This document shows, in pieces, positions 1-7,003 of a stretch of 9,691 nucleotides of DNA. Position 1 is the stretch's first letter, and each line of letters opens with the position of its first letter. The stretch is from NCBI GenBank assembly GCA_049653045.1, contig JBASFN010000071.1, positions 1 to 9,691 on the forward strand, read 5' to 3'. The DNA is from UBA7657 sp049653045 (GTDB lineage: Bacteria; Pseudomonadota; Alphaproteobacteria; Micavibrionales; Micavibrionaceae). The notes under the pieces are model-generated. The model made no database searches. It was given only the letters and a program-made list of their open reading frames with translations, and was not told the origin of the DNA. Both the position numbers and the translations under genes were made by a program.

Positions 1-1403
1 GCACGGGCGTATTTATCGAAATATTCGCGTTGGTTGGTGTCGTGCAGATAGATGCTGTGCCTGTTTGGCATCAGGACGCGAATCCGCCCCAGAGGATTGT
101 GATCGCCCGACACCTGAACCATGTTCAGCGCACTGAGGTCACGCGGGCCAATGGTGTTCCAGTCGATGGAAGACGGGTCGATGGTTTCAAGACCGTTTTC
201 ACCGTGATAGGTCAACTCGATCCCCTTATTGGCGAGATAATTCGGGTCTTCGCGGAGCTTGGGGACGATGTCTTCTTTTTTGATCGTCGGCGGCACTGTC
301 CAGTCGGGATTAAAACGAATGCCGGTAATATCGGTGACGATCGCGGGCGTTGGACGCTCCGACCGCCCGACGATCACCTCCATTTCAAACTCCACGTCGC
401 CATCATCAATCGCCCAGAGTGTGGCCGCCGGAATATTCACAACGATAAATTTCTCAGGTCTTTCACGCCCCTCCATCCAGCGCAGACGCTCCATATTGGC
501 GCGAAGCTGGTTCAGACGTTGGCGGTTTGTCCGGTTGAGTGCCGCCAGTGTATCAAGGCCAATAATGCCGTCGTCTTTCATCCCTTCCGCACGCTGGAAC
601 TTTGTAACCGCGCCAAAGAGGGCATCGTCATAGAGCGTAGGATCCGGGGTTTGCTGACGCGCATTCAGGCGGGCGCGCAAGGACGGCATATTGGGATGAC
701 GCACACCGGGGCGCAAAATGACCCGGCCAAAATCAAGCGGAAGATATTGGACGTAGTCCTCCTCACCTTCCGATGACAACTCAACAAATGCCTCGCGGAG
801 GCGTTTATAGGTCGCGCTTTCCGGCTCCATGCTGGCGAAAAGAGTGCGGGCATCGTCCTCCGCCGCCAACATCCGCAGGATTTCCATCGGAGCCACAGGC
901 GGGCGGAACCCGGATAATTCATCGGGCAGTTTGATGCCACGCAACCTCTGACCCAGCATATCTTGCGCATATTTCACGGCGGCATCGGTCAGGAATAACT
1001 CCAGTTCAGCCTGCAAGGCCGGATCGTCTTCGCCCAAGCGGTCTTTGATTTCCTGAAGATGGTAGCGCGCCGGATTTAGGGCGTGCGTCCATGATTTTTC
1101 AATGACCTCGACGAATTGCCGGGTGCGGCGGCGCGGCGCGCCCGAGCCAAGCCAAAGCGGGGTTCCGTTCTGCGCCACGTAAAAAGCGCGGATTTCATCG
1201 GCACGCCCCAGATGGGAATCGCCAATCCGCCCCCGCCGAAGATACTCCTGAAACAGGGCGGATACTTGCTCCGATTCTGAGGCCGAGTTCGCGTCACGAC
1301 CCGCAAATGAGGGTGCAAAAGAAACGAAAATGCCTGTGCATAGAGCTGTGAACAGGAACAATAATACACTGATTTTACGCTTTATTTTTTGTGATATGGG
1401 CAT
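1..1403 (-). CDS. YcbB-type L,D-transpeptidase, N-terminal part (cut by left edge)
   Basis: Translating the minus strand from the ATG at 1403 gives 467 codons open to the window edge. Residues 1-34 form a signal peptide (basic start, hydrophobic LLFLFTALCTGIFVSF, SFA before the cut). Residues about 45-225 match the scaffold region of YcbB/LdtD enzymes. Residues about 255-295 are a peptidoglycan-binding repeat (FQRAEGMKDDGIIGLDTLAALN). From about 298 the family pattern follows: NMERLRWM, VVNIPAATLW, FNPDWTVPPTIKKEDIVPKL, DPNYL, NPLG and IYLHDT. Family members make 3-3 cross-links between peptidoglycan stem peptides in the periplasm, using a cysteine in SHGC(I/V)R. That motif should lie just beyond base 1 and is not visible. 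No clear Shine-Dalgarno precedes the ATG; a TATTTT hexamer lies five bases upstream (1409-1414). A TGCTAGCAT promoter-like string lies near 1458-1466. The family call is secure. Whether the gene is intact cannot be judged here. Confidence 0.93.
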   Translation of the reverse strand, partial: MPISQKIKRKISVLLFLFTALCTGIFVSFAPSFAGRDANSASESEQVSALFQEYLRRGRIGDSHLGRADEIRAFYVAQNGTPLWLGSGAPRRRTRQFVEVIEKSWTHALNPARYHLQEIKDRLGEDDPALQAELELFLTDAAVKYAQDMLGQRLRGIKLPDELSGFRPPVAPMEILRMLAAEDDARTLFASMEPESATYKRLREAFVELSSEGEEDYVQYLPLDFGRVILRPGVRHPNMPSLRARLNARQQTPDPTLYDDALFGAVTKFQRAEGMKDDGIIGLDTLAALNRTNRQRLNQLRANMERLRWMEGRERPEKFIVVNIPAATLWAIDDGDVEFEMEVIVGRSERPTPAIVTDITGIRFNPDWTVPPTIKKEDIVPKLREDPNYLANKGIELTYHGENGLETIDPSSIDWNTIGPRDLSALNMVQVSGDHNPLGRIRVLMPNRHSIYLHDTNQREYFDKYAR

Positions 1404-1510
1404 GGGATAAAATAACCTGACGCATGAACCGAACGTGAGAAACCACTTCGTCCCTTTATGCTAGCACACTGCCCGAAAAAGAGCATCAGGGCATGACAAT
1501 CAAAACAGTC

Positions 1511-1951
1511 TTATTTAGGAGACAGCATAGACATATCGCCAAAATAGGTGACTTCAGCATCGATGCTTTCTGCCTTTTTGCCTTTGGTCTTTTTTAGGAT
1601 TATATCGTTTTCATTATGACAGAGCGTGACGTTACCATAGAACCTGTAGGTGTTAATTTTTACACCATCCGGCGACAGCATTTCATCCTGTGATAATGTC
1701 GTGTCCCGACACTCCACATCATCAGGCAGCGCTTTAACTCCGTGCAAGATGTTATCGGTATGGGTCAACATGAACCCTTTTTGCCGATCTAGCATATTCT
1801 GGTTCTCAATTTTTTTATAAATGCCCGCAAAGAGTTCGGTTAGTTGCTTGGAAGCCGTATAAGGCTTTGCTGACGGGTCGTCGGCTTGCGCCGCCATCGG
1901 AAGCGCATTCAGTGCCGCTAAAAAAATCATAGTTTTTGCGTTTTTTTCCAT
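1511..1951 (-). CDS. small secreted protein of unknown function, two cysteines
   Basis: I do not recognise this 146-residue protein. Its N-terminus is a good signal peptide: MEKNAK, then hydrophobic MIFLAALNALPMAA, with predicted cleavage after AQA at residue 23, so export to the periplasm is likely. The mature part is hydrophilic and has two cysteines, C81 and C111, that could form a disulfide. It has no transmembrane segment and no catalytic motif I know. The frame is also open up to a TTG at 1987, but the ATG at 1951 is preferred because it starts directly with the signal peptide and because the likely promoter at 1988-2016 would start transcription near 1981. Purine-rich AAGG and AGGG strings lie before the ATG, neither ideally spaced. 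It sits between ilvD and the transpeptidase on the same strand and seems to be separately transcribed. Base composition is more AT-rich than ilvD. Confidence 0.75.
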   Translation of the reverse strand: MEKNAKTMIFLAALNALPMAAQADDPSAKPYTASKQLTELFAGIYKKIENQNMLDRQKGFMLTHTDNILHGVKALPDDVECRDTTLSQDEMLSPDGVKINTYRFYGNVTLCHNENDIILKKTKGKKAESIDAEVTYFGDMSMLSPK

Positions 1952-1987
1952 TGCCCTATGGCCTTTTATGTCCCTGTTCAGGATCAA

Positions 1988-2016
1988 GACATAAAGGCGG
2001 AGGATCTATCTGTCAA
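1988..2016 (-). promoter_or_regulatory. sigma70-type promoter for the small secreted protein
   Basis: On the minus strand a perfect -35 box TTGACA (2016-2011) is followed by a 17-base spacer and TATGTC (1993-1988) as -10. The predicted start is near 1981, about 30 bases before the ATG at 1951 and just after the ilvD stop. The -35 and spacing are ideal; the -10 is weak. Confidence 0.5.
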
Positions 2017-2035
2017 TAACTTTATGAAAAAGCTG

Positions 2036-3781
2036 TCACAGATCTACAAACACATGCGTCTCCGCCTTCGCGCCGGGATGCGTGACCGCGCCATCTTTGG
2101 CGGGGCCGACGAGTTGGGCATATTTATGAAGTGCCCCGGAATTATAATTCGTCTTGCGGGGTTTCCATTTTTTGCGGCGGGTTTTGAGTTCGGCGGCTGT
2201 CAATTTCACGTCCAAAGTGCCCTTATGCGCGTCGATGCGAATAATGTCGCCGGTTTTGATGAGACCGATGGGACCGCCGAGCGCGGCCTCCGGCCCCACA
2301 TGGCCGATGCAAAAGCCCCGTGTGCCGCCGGAAAAACGCCCGTCGGTGATGAGGGCAACTTGCCCCCCTGCCCCTTGCCCATAGAGCGCTGCGGTGGTGG
2401 ATAACATTTCGCGCATGCCGGGGCCGCCTCTCGCCCCTTCATAGCGGATGACAAGGACATCGCCCTTTTTGAATTTTTTCTTCTGGACGGCCTCGAAGCA
2501 AGCTTCTTCGCCGTCGAACACACGGGCGGGGCCTTCGAAAACCAGATTTTCCATCCCGGCGATTTTGACGATCGCGCCTTCGGGGGCGAGGTTGCCCTTT
2601 AGCACGACGACGCCGCCCGTGGGGTAGATCGGTTTTTTCACCGGGAAGACCACGTCCTGATTTTTCGGGAGTTTGATGCCCCTTAGATTTTCAGCAATGG
2701 TTTTGCCCGTGACGGTGATGCAGTCGCCGTGGATAAACCCATTATCCAGCAATTCTTTCAGAACGATGCCGACACCGCCGACCTCATAAAGGTCTTTGGC
2801 CACGTATTTTCCGCCGGGACGCAAATTGGCGAGGTACGGCGTGCGTTTAAAAATTTTGCCCACGTCGAACATATCGAATTTGATTCCAGCCTCGTGCGCG
2901 ATGGCGGGAAGGTGCAGCGCGGCGTTGGTGGAGCCTCCTGTTGCCGCCACAATCGCCGCCGCGTTTTCGAGAGATTTGCGCGTGACAATATCGCGGGGAC
3001 GAGGACCGCCGTTTTTGATGAGGCGCATAACGGCCTCGCCCGAGCTTTCCGCGTATTCATCACGGGATTCATAAGGGGCTGGCGCTCCGGCGGAATTGGG
3101 GAGGGCTAAACCGATCGCCTCGGACACGCAGGCCATGGTGTTGGCGGTGAACTGGCCGCCACACGCGCCCGCCGACGGACAGGCACAGCCTTCAAGTTCG
3201 CGCAAATCCTTGTCCGACATTTCCCCGGCGGCGTGTTTGCCGACGGCCTCGAACACATTGACGACATCGACATCTTTCCCCCGGAATTTTCCGGGCAGGA
3301 TCGTGCCGCCATACATAAAGACGGAAGGAACATTGAGGCGCACCATCGCCATCATCATGCCGGGCAGAGATTTATCGCACCCCGCCAGCCCGACCAGCGC
3401 GTCATAGCAATGGCCGCGCATGGTGAGTTCGACGGAATCCGCAATCACTTCGCGGCTGACGAGGCTGGAGCGCATGCCTTCGTGCCCCATGGCGATGCCG
3501 TCCGTCACGGTGATGGTGGTGAATTCTCTAGGGGTTCCGTGCGCGCTGCTCACGCCTTTTTTGACGGCCTGCGCCTGACGGCTTAGCGCGATGTTGCAGG
3601 GCGCGGCCTCGTTCCAGCAGGTGGCGACGCCCACTAGCGGCTGATGGATTTCTTCCTCGGTCATTCCCATCGCGTAATAATAGGAGCGATGCGGCGCGGA
3701 TTTCGCCCCTTCGGTCACGTAGCGGCTGACGAGTCTCGATTTATCCCATTTTTTGCCGTGGCTGCGCTTTTTGTCGAACAT
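2036..3781 (-). CDS. ilvD: dihydroxy-acid dehydratase
   Basis: This is a full-length 581-residue member of the IlvD/Edd family. It dehydrates 2,3-dihydroxy-isovalerate and 2,3-dihydroxy-3-methylvalerate to the 2-keto acids, the third common step of valine, isoleucine and leucine synthesis, in the cytoplasm. The iron-sulfur cysteines are visible as C55 (VATCWNEAAPCN), C135 (GLAGCDKS) and C207 (CPSAGACGGQ). The magnesium ligands D94 (TVTDGIAMGHEGM) and D136, and K137, the lysine that is carbamylated in this family, are present. The C-terminal GRFSGGTRG carries the catalytic serine S484. The spacing of these cysteines and the GMRSSLVSRE and EGCACPSAGACGG segments favour IlvD over the sugar-acid dehydratase Edd. 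An AGGGA Shine-Dalgarno lies seven bases before the ATG. It stands 73 bases downstream of the PH-domain pair, so read-through from there is possible. No other branched-chain gene, leader peptide or attenuator is visible. Confidence 0.97.
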   Translation of the reverse strand: MFDKKRSHGKKWDKSRLVSRYVTEGAKSAPHRSYYYAMGMTEEEIHQPLVGVATCWNEAAPCNIALSRQAQAVKKGVSSAHGTPREFTTITVTDGIAMGHEGMRSSLVSREVIADSVELTMRGHCYDALVGLAGCDKSLPGMMMAMVRLNVPSVFMYGGTILPGKFRGKDVDVVNVFEAVGKHAAGEMSDKDLRELEGCACPSAGACGGQFTANTMACVSEAIGLALPNSAGAPAPYESRDEYAESSGEAVMRLIKNGGPRPRDIVTRKSLENAAAIVAATGGSTNAALHLPAIAHEAGIKFDMFDVGKIFKRTPYLANLRPGGKYVAKDLYEVGGVGIVLKELLDNGFIHGDCITVTGKTIAENLRGIKLPKNQDVVFPVKKPIYPTGGVVVLKGNLAPEGAIVKIAGMENLVFEGPARVFDGEEACFEAVQKKKFKKGDVLVIRYEGARGGPGMREMLSTTAALYGQGAGGQVALITDGRFSGGTRGFCIGHVGPEAALGGPIGLIKTGDIIRIDAHKGTLDVKLTAAELKTRRKKWKPRKTNYNSGALHKYAQLVGPAKDGAVTHPGAKAETHVFVDL

Positions 3782-3854
3782 GGTTTTTCCCTTCGATTTT
3801 CACCGCGACGATACGGATGCGCGAAGAAAAAATAAAGGGGGTATTGACGAGTTT

Positions 3855-4364
3855 CTATTTCTTCTCGCCTTTTTCTACCAGAACGGCCTCGTTATACGCC
3901 CGGCGGATCTGGATGCCGTTGGCAACGAAGGGAATGACAACGTAACGCTGGCCGGTTCCCATGATGACGACATTCGCATAGCCCATGATGTAGCCGGGCA
4001 ACATGCGTTCCAGCTCCACGCTTTCGATTTTGTCGAAATGGAGGTCAACGACATCGACCTGTAACAAGCCGTAGCGCACCAGAACGCGCTTGTTCGTCAC
4101 AACCAGCATAAGGATTTCCTTGCGGATATAGGCATAGGCCGCCATCAGAAGCGCCACAACCGCCAGCAAAATGCCCAGTTCATAGGGCAGGAAAATCGTC
4201 ACCAGAACGGCCAGCAGGAAAATCGCCCCCGCGTGCCAGAAGATGCCGTTATGCACAACGGCACTTTCGAGAATGGTTTCGCCGGGGAGCAACCGCTCCT
4301 CCGCCCCTTTGATGCCCCGGCTTGAGGGGGATGCAGTTTTTACGGATTCCTGTGTCGTCGTCAT
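3855..4364 (-). CDS. membrane-anchored bacterial PH-domain protein (second of pair)
   Basis: The protein has 169 residues: a polar N-terminus, two adjacent transmembrane helices at about 42-59 and 61-80, then a bacterial PH domain (bPH2/DUF304, YdbS-like) at about 82-165. The domain is recognised by the VTNKRVLVRYGLL strand pair, the DKIESVELE segment, and YANVVIMGTGQRYVVIPF. The domain probably lies on the cytoplasmic side. No enzymatic residues are seen and the role of this family is not established; it is often described as membrane-associated scaffold-like. Its ATG overlaps the stop of the upstream gene as ATGA (4361-4364) and a GAGG ribosome-binding site lies seven bases upstream, so the two are translationally coupled. 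The shared pattern VTN-x-R, a central I-E-x-V and a glycine-rich last strand shows that it is a divergent paralogue of its neighbour. Confidence 0.88.
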   Translation of the reverse strand: MTTTQESVKTASPSSRGIKGAEERLLPGETILESAVVHNGIFWHAGAIFLLAVLVTIFLPYELGILLAVVALLMAAYAYIRKEILMLVVTNKRVLVRYGLLQVDVVDLHFDKIESVELERMLPGYIMGYANVVIMGTGQRYVVIPFVANGIQIRRAYNEAVLVEKGEKK

Positions 4365-4891
4365 AAAGACCTCGCCTTTTCAATAGCTTGCCGGAAAGCG
4401 ATCGGATCCTCGATGGAAGGCAGTATGACCTCCCCGATTCCCATCCCCCTGATGGCAAGACGCCCATAATTAAACATTCTACCAAATATCGTCTGGAGAA
4501 TGCTAACTCCTTCGATTCGGTCGATGCTCATCTCGCCCACCTGACGGGCGATAAGGCCGCGTTTATAGACCAAACGGACGTTAGTGACGGCGATTTCGGT
4601 GGTGGCCTGAACCACCATCATCCGGGCGAAACTAAGTAATCCCAGAACAAAAATGACAAAAGCCAGTATCCGAAGCCCCGGATGGAGCGTCTGAACCGCC
4701 GTGAGCCAGTCTATTCCGGGGCGGAGATAGCCCAGCCGTTCATACATAAAGACCGATCCGGCCACACACACCACCGACCCGGCCAGCCCCCAGAGGATGG
4801 CCAGAAACGCCTTCACCGTGTAAATCCAGTGGAATTTCCCCACATGGACAAGTTCTTCATCGGGGCCGAGGGATTGTTGGACGTATAACAT
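4361..4891 (-). CDS. membrane-anchored bacterial PH-domain protein (first of pair)
   Basis: The protein has 176 residues. A soluble start (LGPDEELVHVGKFHWIYTV, a typical opening for this family) leads into transmembrane helices at about 28-50 and 72-93, then a bPH2/DUF304 PH domain at about 95-172. Domain marks are TTEIAVTNVRLVYKRGLI, MSIDRIEGVSILQTIFGRMF and GRLAIRGMGIGEVILPSI. No active-site residues are visible, and a biochemical role cannot be assigned. It is the first gene of a two-gene unit with the PH protein it overlaps by four bases; ilvD may be read from the same transcript. Before the ATG there is only a weak GGA. A TACTCT hexamer ends exactly six bases upstream, which fits a leaderless start. 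Confidence 0.88.
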   Translation of the reverse strand: MLYVQQSLGPDEELVHVGKFHWIYTVKAFLAILWGLAGSVVCVAGSVFMYERLGYLRPGIDWLTAVQTLHPGLRILAFVIFVLGLLSFARMMVVQATTEIAVTNVRLVYKRGLIARQVGEMSIDRIEGVSILQTIFGRMFNYGRLAIRGMGIGEVILPSIEDPIAFRQAIEKARSL

Positions 4892-4897
4892 GATTCC

Positions 4898-4926
4898 AGA
4901 GTACAGGTTACGAAGGCTTTCAACAA
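4898..4926 (-). promoter_or_regulatory. candidate promoter of the PH-domain pair
   Basis: On the minus strand TTGTTG (4926-4921), a 17-base spacer and TACTCT (4903-4898) form a sigma70-like arrangement. A start seven bases after the -10 would fall on the A of the ATG at 4891. Each box matches the consensus at only three positions. Confidence 0.35.
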
Positions 4927-4970
4927 CATCGCTTTAGACTTTATTGTTATGGTTTATTTTTACATAAAAC

Positions 4971-4999
4971 TTTAATTTCGGGTGACTTGATGGTACAAT
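4971..4999 (+). promoter_or_regulatory. candidate extended -10 promoter of the 268-residue orphan gene
   Basis: TGG followed by TACAAT (4991-4999) is an extended -10 element, five of six in the hexamer. The base pattern TTTAAT (4971-4976) lies 17 bases upstream as a poor -35. The AT-rich tract at 4930-4977 could act as an UP element. The hexamer ends six bases before the ATG at 5006, so transcription may start at the initiation codon. Confidence 0.5.
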
Positions 5000-5005
5000 G
5001 CGGGG

Positions 5006-5812
5006 ATGGGCACAACGAGTAAACTTAAGAGAATTTATGCAAAGGCAGCACGCGATATTTTAGAGATATTGCCCACACTCAACTCTCCCAGCTTTACAAA
5101 CCTGTCCCGCACAGAAGCCCTGACCTTGGAGCGCGTGTACTACGAGCATCCGGGTGCATTAAGACGCGCCCTGCATCGCGCCGATCTCGGCCATCAACAT
5201 CCACGCGAATTCGTTGACGATTACCATCTCGCGTTCCATAAACACATGCAACCTTACGGGGACTCCTCATGCGTCAGACTGAGTGAGCTTATACAACAGC
5301 CAGACCTGCAAGGGGTTTATCATTATCCGGGAGCCAATTCCGCCATAGAGTTTGAAAAAAAACTTGAGGACATCAACTGGCCCTATCTCGCTTCCGCCCT
5401 TCAATACAAATCCATATTTCCCAAAGAATGGGAAAATATCCTTCAGGATGAAATACCAAAGGCGGATGCCGCCCTGATGCAGCTTTCCAAGGAATTTATT
5501 GCAATAAATCCAGCGTTTAAAGATTTAAACCTTCCGCCAATCGACCGATCCAAAGGATTTGAAGAAGCTAATGCCGCACATTTCAGACACATAGAACTTT
5601 TATACGGTGCTGTTCACAGGTTTCCTGCAGAGGATATTATTGCCTATTGCAACAGGGATTTAAGTCTTCTATGCCCCTTGGATAACGGAGTTCAAAAGAA
5701 ATTGAAAGATATGTTTGGAAAAGACGCCGTTGTTGGCTGGCGATTATCCGAAACGACCGCCAATAAAATTTCGGTTCATCTGGATGAATTGTCTCCTCAA
5801 GAGCCAACATAG
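5006..5812 (+). CDS. unrecognised 268-residue soluble protein
   Basis: I do not recognise this protein. It has no signal peptide or transmembrane helix, so it is probably cytoplasmic. Residues 1-20 are basic and likely helical (KLKRIYAKAARDILEIL). The rest is mixed helix and loop, rich in histidine and aromatic residues (HRADLGHQHPREFVDDYHLAFHKH at about 57-80, with six histidines). I see no nucleotide-binding loop and no DNA-binding or protease motif. Coding is supported by the long open frame, a well-placed promoter and codon choice. Base use is visibly more AT-rich than in pfkA or ilvD, which may mean recent acquisition or a fast-evolving orphan. The ATG is preceded only by GGGG touching the codon, too close for a normal Shine-Dalgarno. 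The gene diverges from the PH pair and converges on pfkA with 10 bases between stops. Confidence 0.75.
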   Translation: MGTTSKLKRIYAKAARDILEILPTLNSPSFTNLSRTEALTLERVYYEHPGALRRALHRADLGHQHPREFVDDYHLAFHKHMQPYGDSSCVRLSELIQQPDLQGVYHYPGANSAIEFEKKLEDINWPYLASALQYKSIFPKEWENILQDEIPKADAALMQLSKEFIAINPAFKDLNLPPIDRSKGFEEANAAHFRHIELLYGAVHRFPAEDIIAYCNRDLSLLCPLDNGVQKKLKDMFGKDAVVGWRLSETTANKISVHLDELSPQEPT

Positions 5813-5822
5813 CCTATCATTT

Positions 5823-6899
5823 TCAATCCCCGAACGAAACGCCCAGCGACCGGGCGGTGTGGACAAGGGGGCCTTTGGGGTCTACCGTTCGGCATTGCCG
5901 GATGGCCTCTTTCACGGGAACATCCGTAGCGCGCATTTTCTGCCATGCCACCATGCGGCCGAATTTGCCGGCCTTTATCAGGTCAACCGCGTGAACACCC
6001 AAGGCCTGCGCCACCAGGCGGTCATTCCATGTGGGCTGCGCCCCGCGCTGGACATGCCCCAGAACCGTAACCCGTGCCTCTGACCCCGTGGCCTCGGCGA
6101 TTTTCGGGGCAAGATATTCGCCGATGCCGCCGTACCGCTTTGACCCGTCGGGGAAGGTTACCTGTATTTTCTTACCATCCGGGGATTTTACGGCCTCGGA
6201 GACGATCAAAAGGATGAAATTTCGCCCCGATTTTTTGACTTCTTTGATCTTTTTGGCGATTTTGGCGAGTGTATACGGGATTTCGGGGATTAAAATAATG
6301 TCCGCGCCCCCGGCCACCCCGGCGTTGAGGGCGATATGACCCGCATCGCGCCCCATGACCTCCAATATCATCACCCGGTCATGGCTGGCCGCCGTGGGTT
6401 GCAAACGATCTAATGCCTCGGTCGCCACAGATACAGCCGTATCAAAGCCAACGGATATATCCGTCATCATAAGATCGTTGTCTATCGTCTTGGGGATGCC
6501 GATAAATTTCAGTTTTCCCTTGGCGGCGAGTTTGCTCAGGATTTCAAAGCTGCCGTCGCCGCCGATGCCGATGACCGCATCCACTTTCAGCTTTTTAAAG
6601 GCGGCAATGACCTCGCTAGAGCGGTCTTTGACCTTGCCGTCCGGCATTTTGTAGTGGAACGGGTCGCGGCTGCTGGTGGTTCCCAAAATCGTCCCGCCCA
6701 TCCGCATGATGTGGCCGTCGAAGTCGGCGGGCGATAAAGGGCGCACCGCGAAAGGGCTTTCCAGCAGCCCCGCCGTGCCGTTTTCCACGCCGATGACCTC
6801 GTACCCGAGGACATCCGCCCGGCACACCACCGCCCGCATCACGGCATTCAGCCCCGCGCAATCGCCCCCGCTTGTTAAAATTGCTATTTTCTTTCCCAT
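5823..6899 (-). CDS. pfkA: 6-phosphofructokinase, PfkA family (ATP or PPi dependent)
   Basis: The 358-residue protein phosphorylates fructose 6-phosphate to fructose 1,6-bisphosphate in upper glycolysis, in the cytoplasm. Visible motifs are ILTSGGDCAGLNAV (8-20) of the phosphoryl-donor loop, GGDGS (113-117), PKTIDND (136-142) with catalytic D140, MGRDAGHIA (182-190) and LGHVQRGAQPTWNDR (280-294) of the sugar-phosphate site. G116 corresponds to E. coli Gly104, typical of ATP users. K137 replaces E. coli Gly124 and is typical of pyrophosphate enzymes and of the lysine-bearing ATP clade. ATP use is therefore favoured but not proven. It is slightly longer than the E. coli enzyme (320), as usual for this clade. 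The ATG at 6899 gives the classic MGKKIAILTSGGD start, but its AAGG lies only one base away. A mini-ORF upstream may matter for translation. The stop faces that of the orphan gene across 10 bases, with no hairpin terminator seen. Confidence 0.95.
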   Translation of the reverse strand: MGKKIAILTSGGDCAGLNAVMRAVVCRADVLGYEVIGVENGTAGLLESPFAVRPLSPADFDGHIMRMGGTILGTTSSRDPFHYKMPDGKVKDRSSEVIAAFKKLKVDAVIGIGGDGSFEILSKLAAKGKLKFIGIPKTIDNDLMMTDISVGFDTAVSVATEALDRLQPTAASHDRVMILEVMGRDAGHIALNAGVAGGADIILIPEIPYTLAKIAKKIKEVKKSGRNFILLIVSEAVKSPDGKKIQVTFPDGSKRYGGIGEYLAPKIAEATGSEARVTVLGHVQRGAQPTWNDRLVAQALGVHAVDLIKAGKFGRMVAWQKMRATDVPVKEAIRQCRTVDPKGPLVHTARSLGVSFGD

Positions 6900-6911
6900 A
6901 CCTTGCTGATT

Positions 6912-6943
6912 CTACACGAAAATCAGGAACATTAAAGCCTCCT
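6912..6943 (-). promoter_or_regulatory. upstream mini-ORF with AGGAGG site before pfkA
   Basis: On the minus strand a perfect AGGAGG (6943-6938) stands five bases before ATG (6932), which opens a six-codon frame reading MFLIFV and ending in TAG (6914-6912). The frame is the same as that of pfkA, whose ATG follows 12 bases after the TAG. It may be a short translated leader feeding re-initiation at pfkA, or the relic of an N-terminal extension closed by a nonsense change. An alternative reading is that TAGAAT (6914-6909) is a -10 box; then the mini-ORF would not be transcribed with pfkA. Confidence 0.4.
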
Positions 6944-6974
6944 GTGCGCAAATACCCCCTGCTCACAGTATTTT

Positions 6975-7003
6975 TTGCAGTTTTCCAAAGAATGTGATAT
7001 TCT
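6975..7003 (+). promoter_or_regulatory. promoter for the DUF465-purE unit
   Basis: TTGCAG (6975-6980), a 17-base spacer and TATTCT (6998-7003), preceded by TGA as an extended -10, form a good sigma70-type promoter. The predicted start near 7010 leaves a leader of roughly 50-65 bases before the YdcH-like gene. It argues against the longer reading of that frame from a TTG at 6975. Confidence 0.5.

Noticed and set aside
30..776. Long plus-strand open frame of about 248 codons
   Set aside because: It lies antisense to the L,D-transpeptidase, has no family features, and its residues follow from the reverse of a well-conserved coding frame.
1470..1493. TGCCC...GGGCA inverted repeat between the transpeptidase and the small secreted gene
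   Set aside because: It has only a five-base stem with a 14-base loop and no following T-run on either strand; too weak for a terminator.
2729..3586. Several plus-strand open frames over ilvD
   Set aside because: They are antisense shadows of ilvD, whose conserved motifs run uninterrupted on the minus strand.
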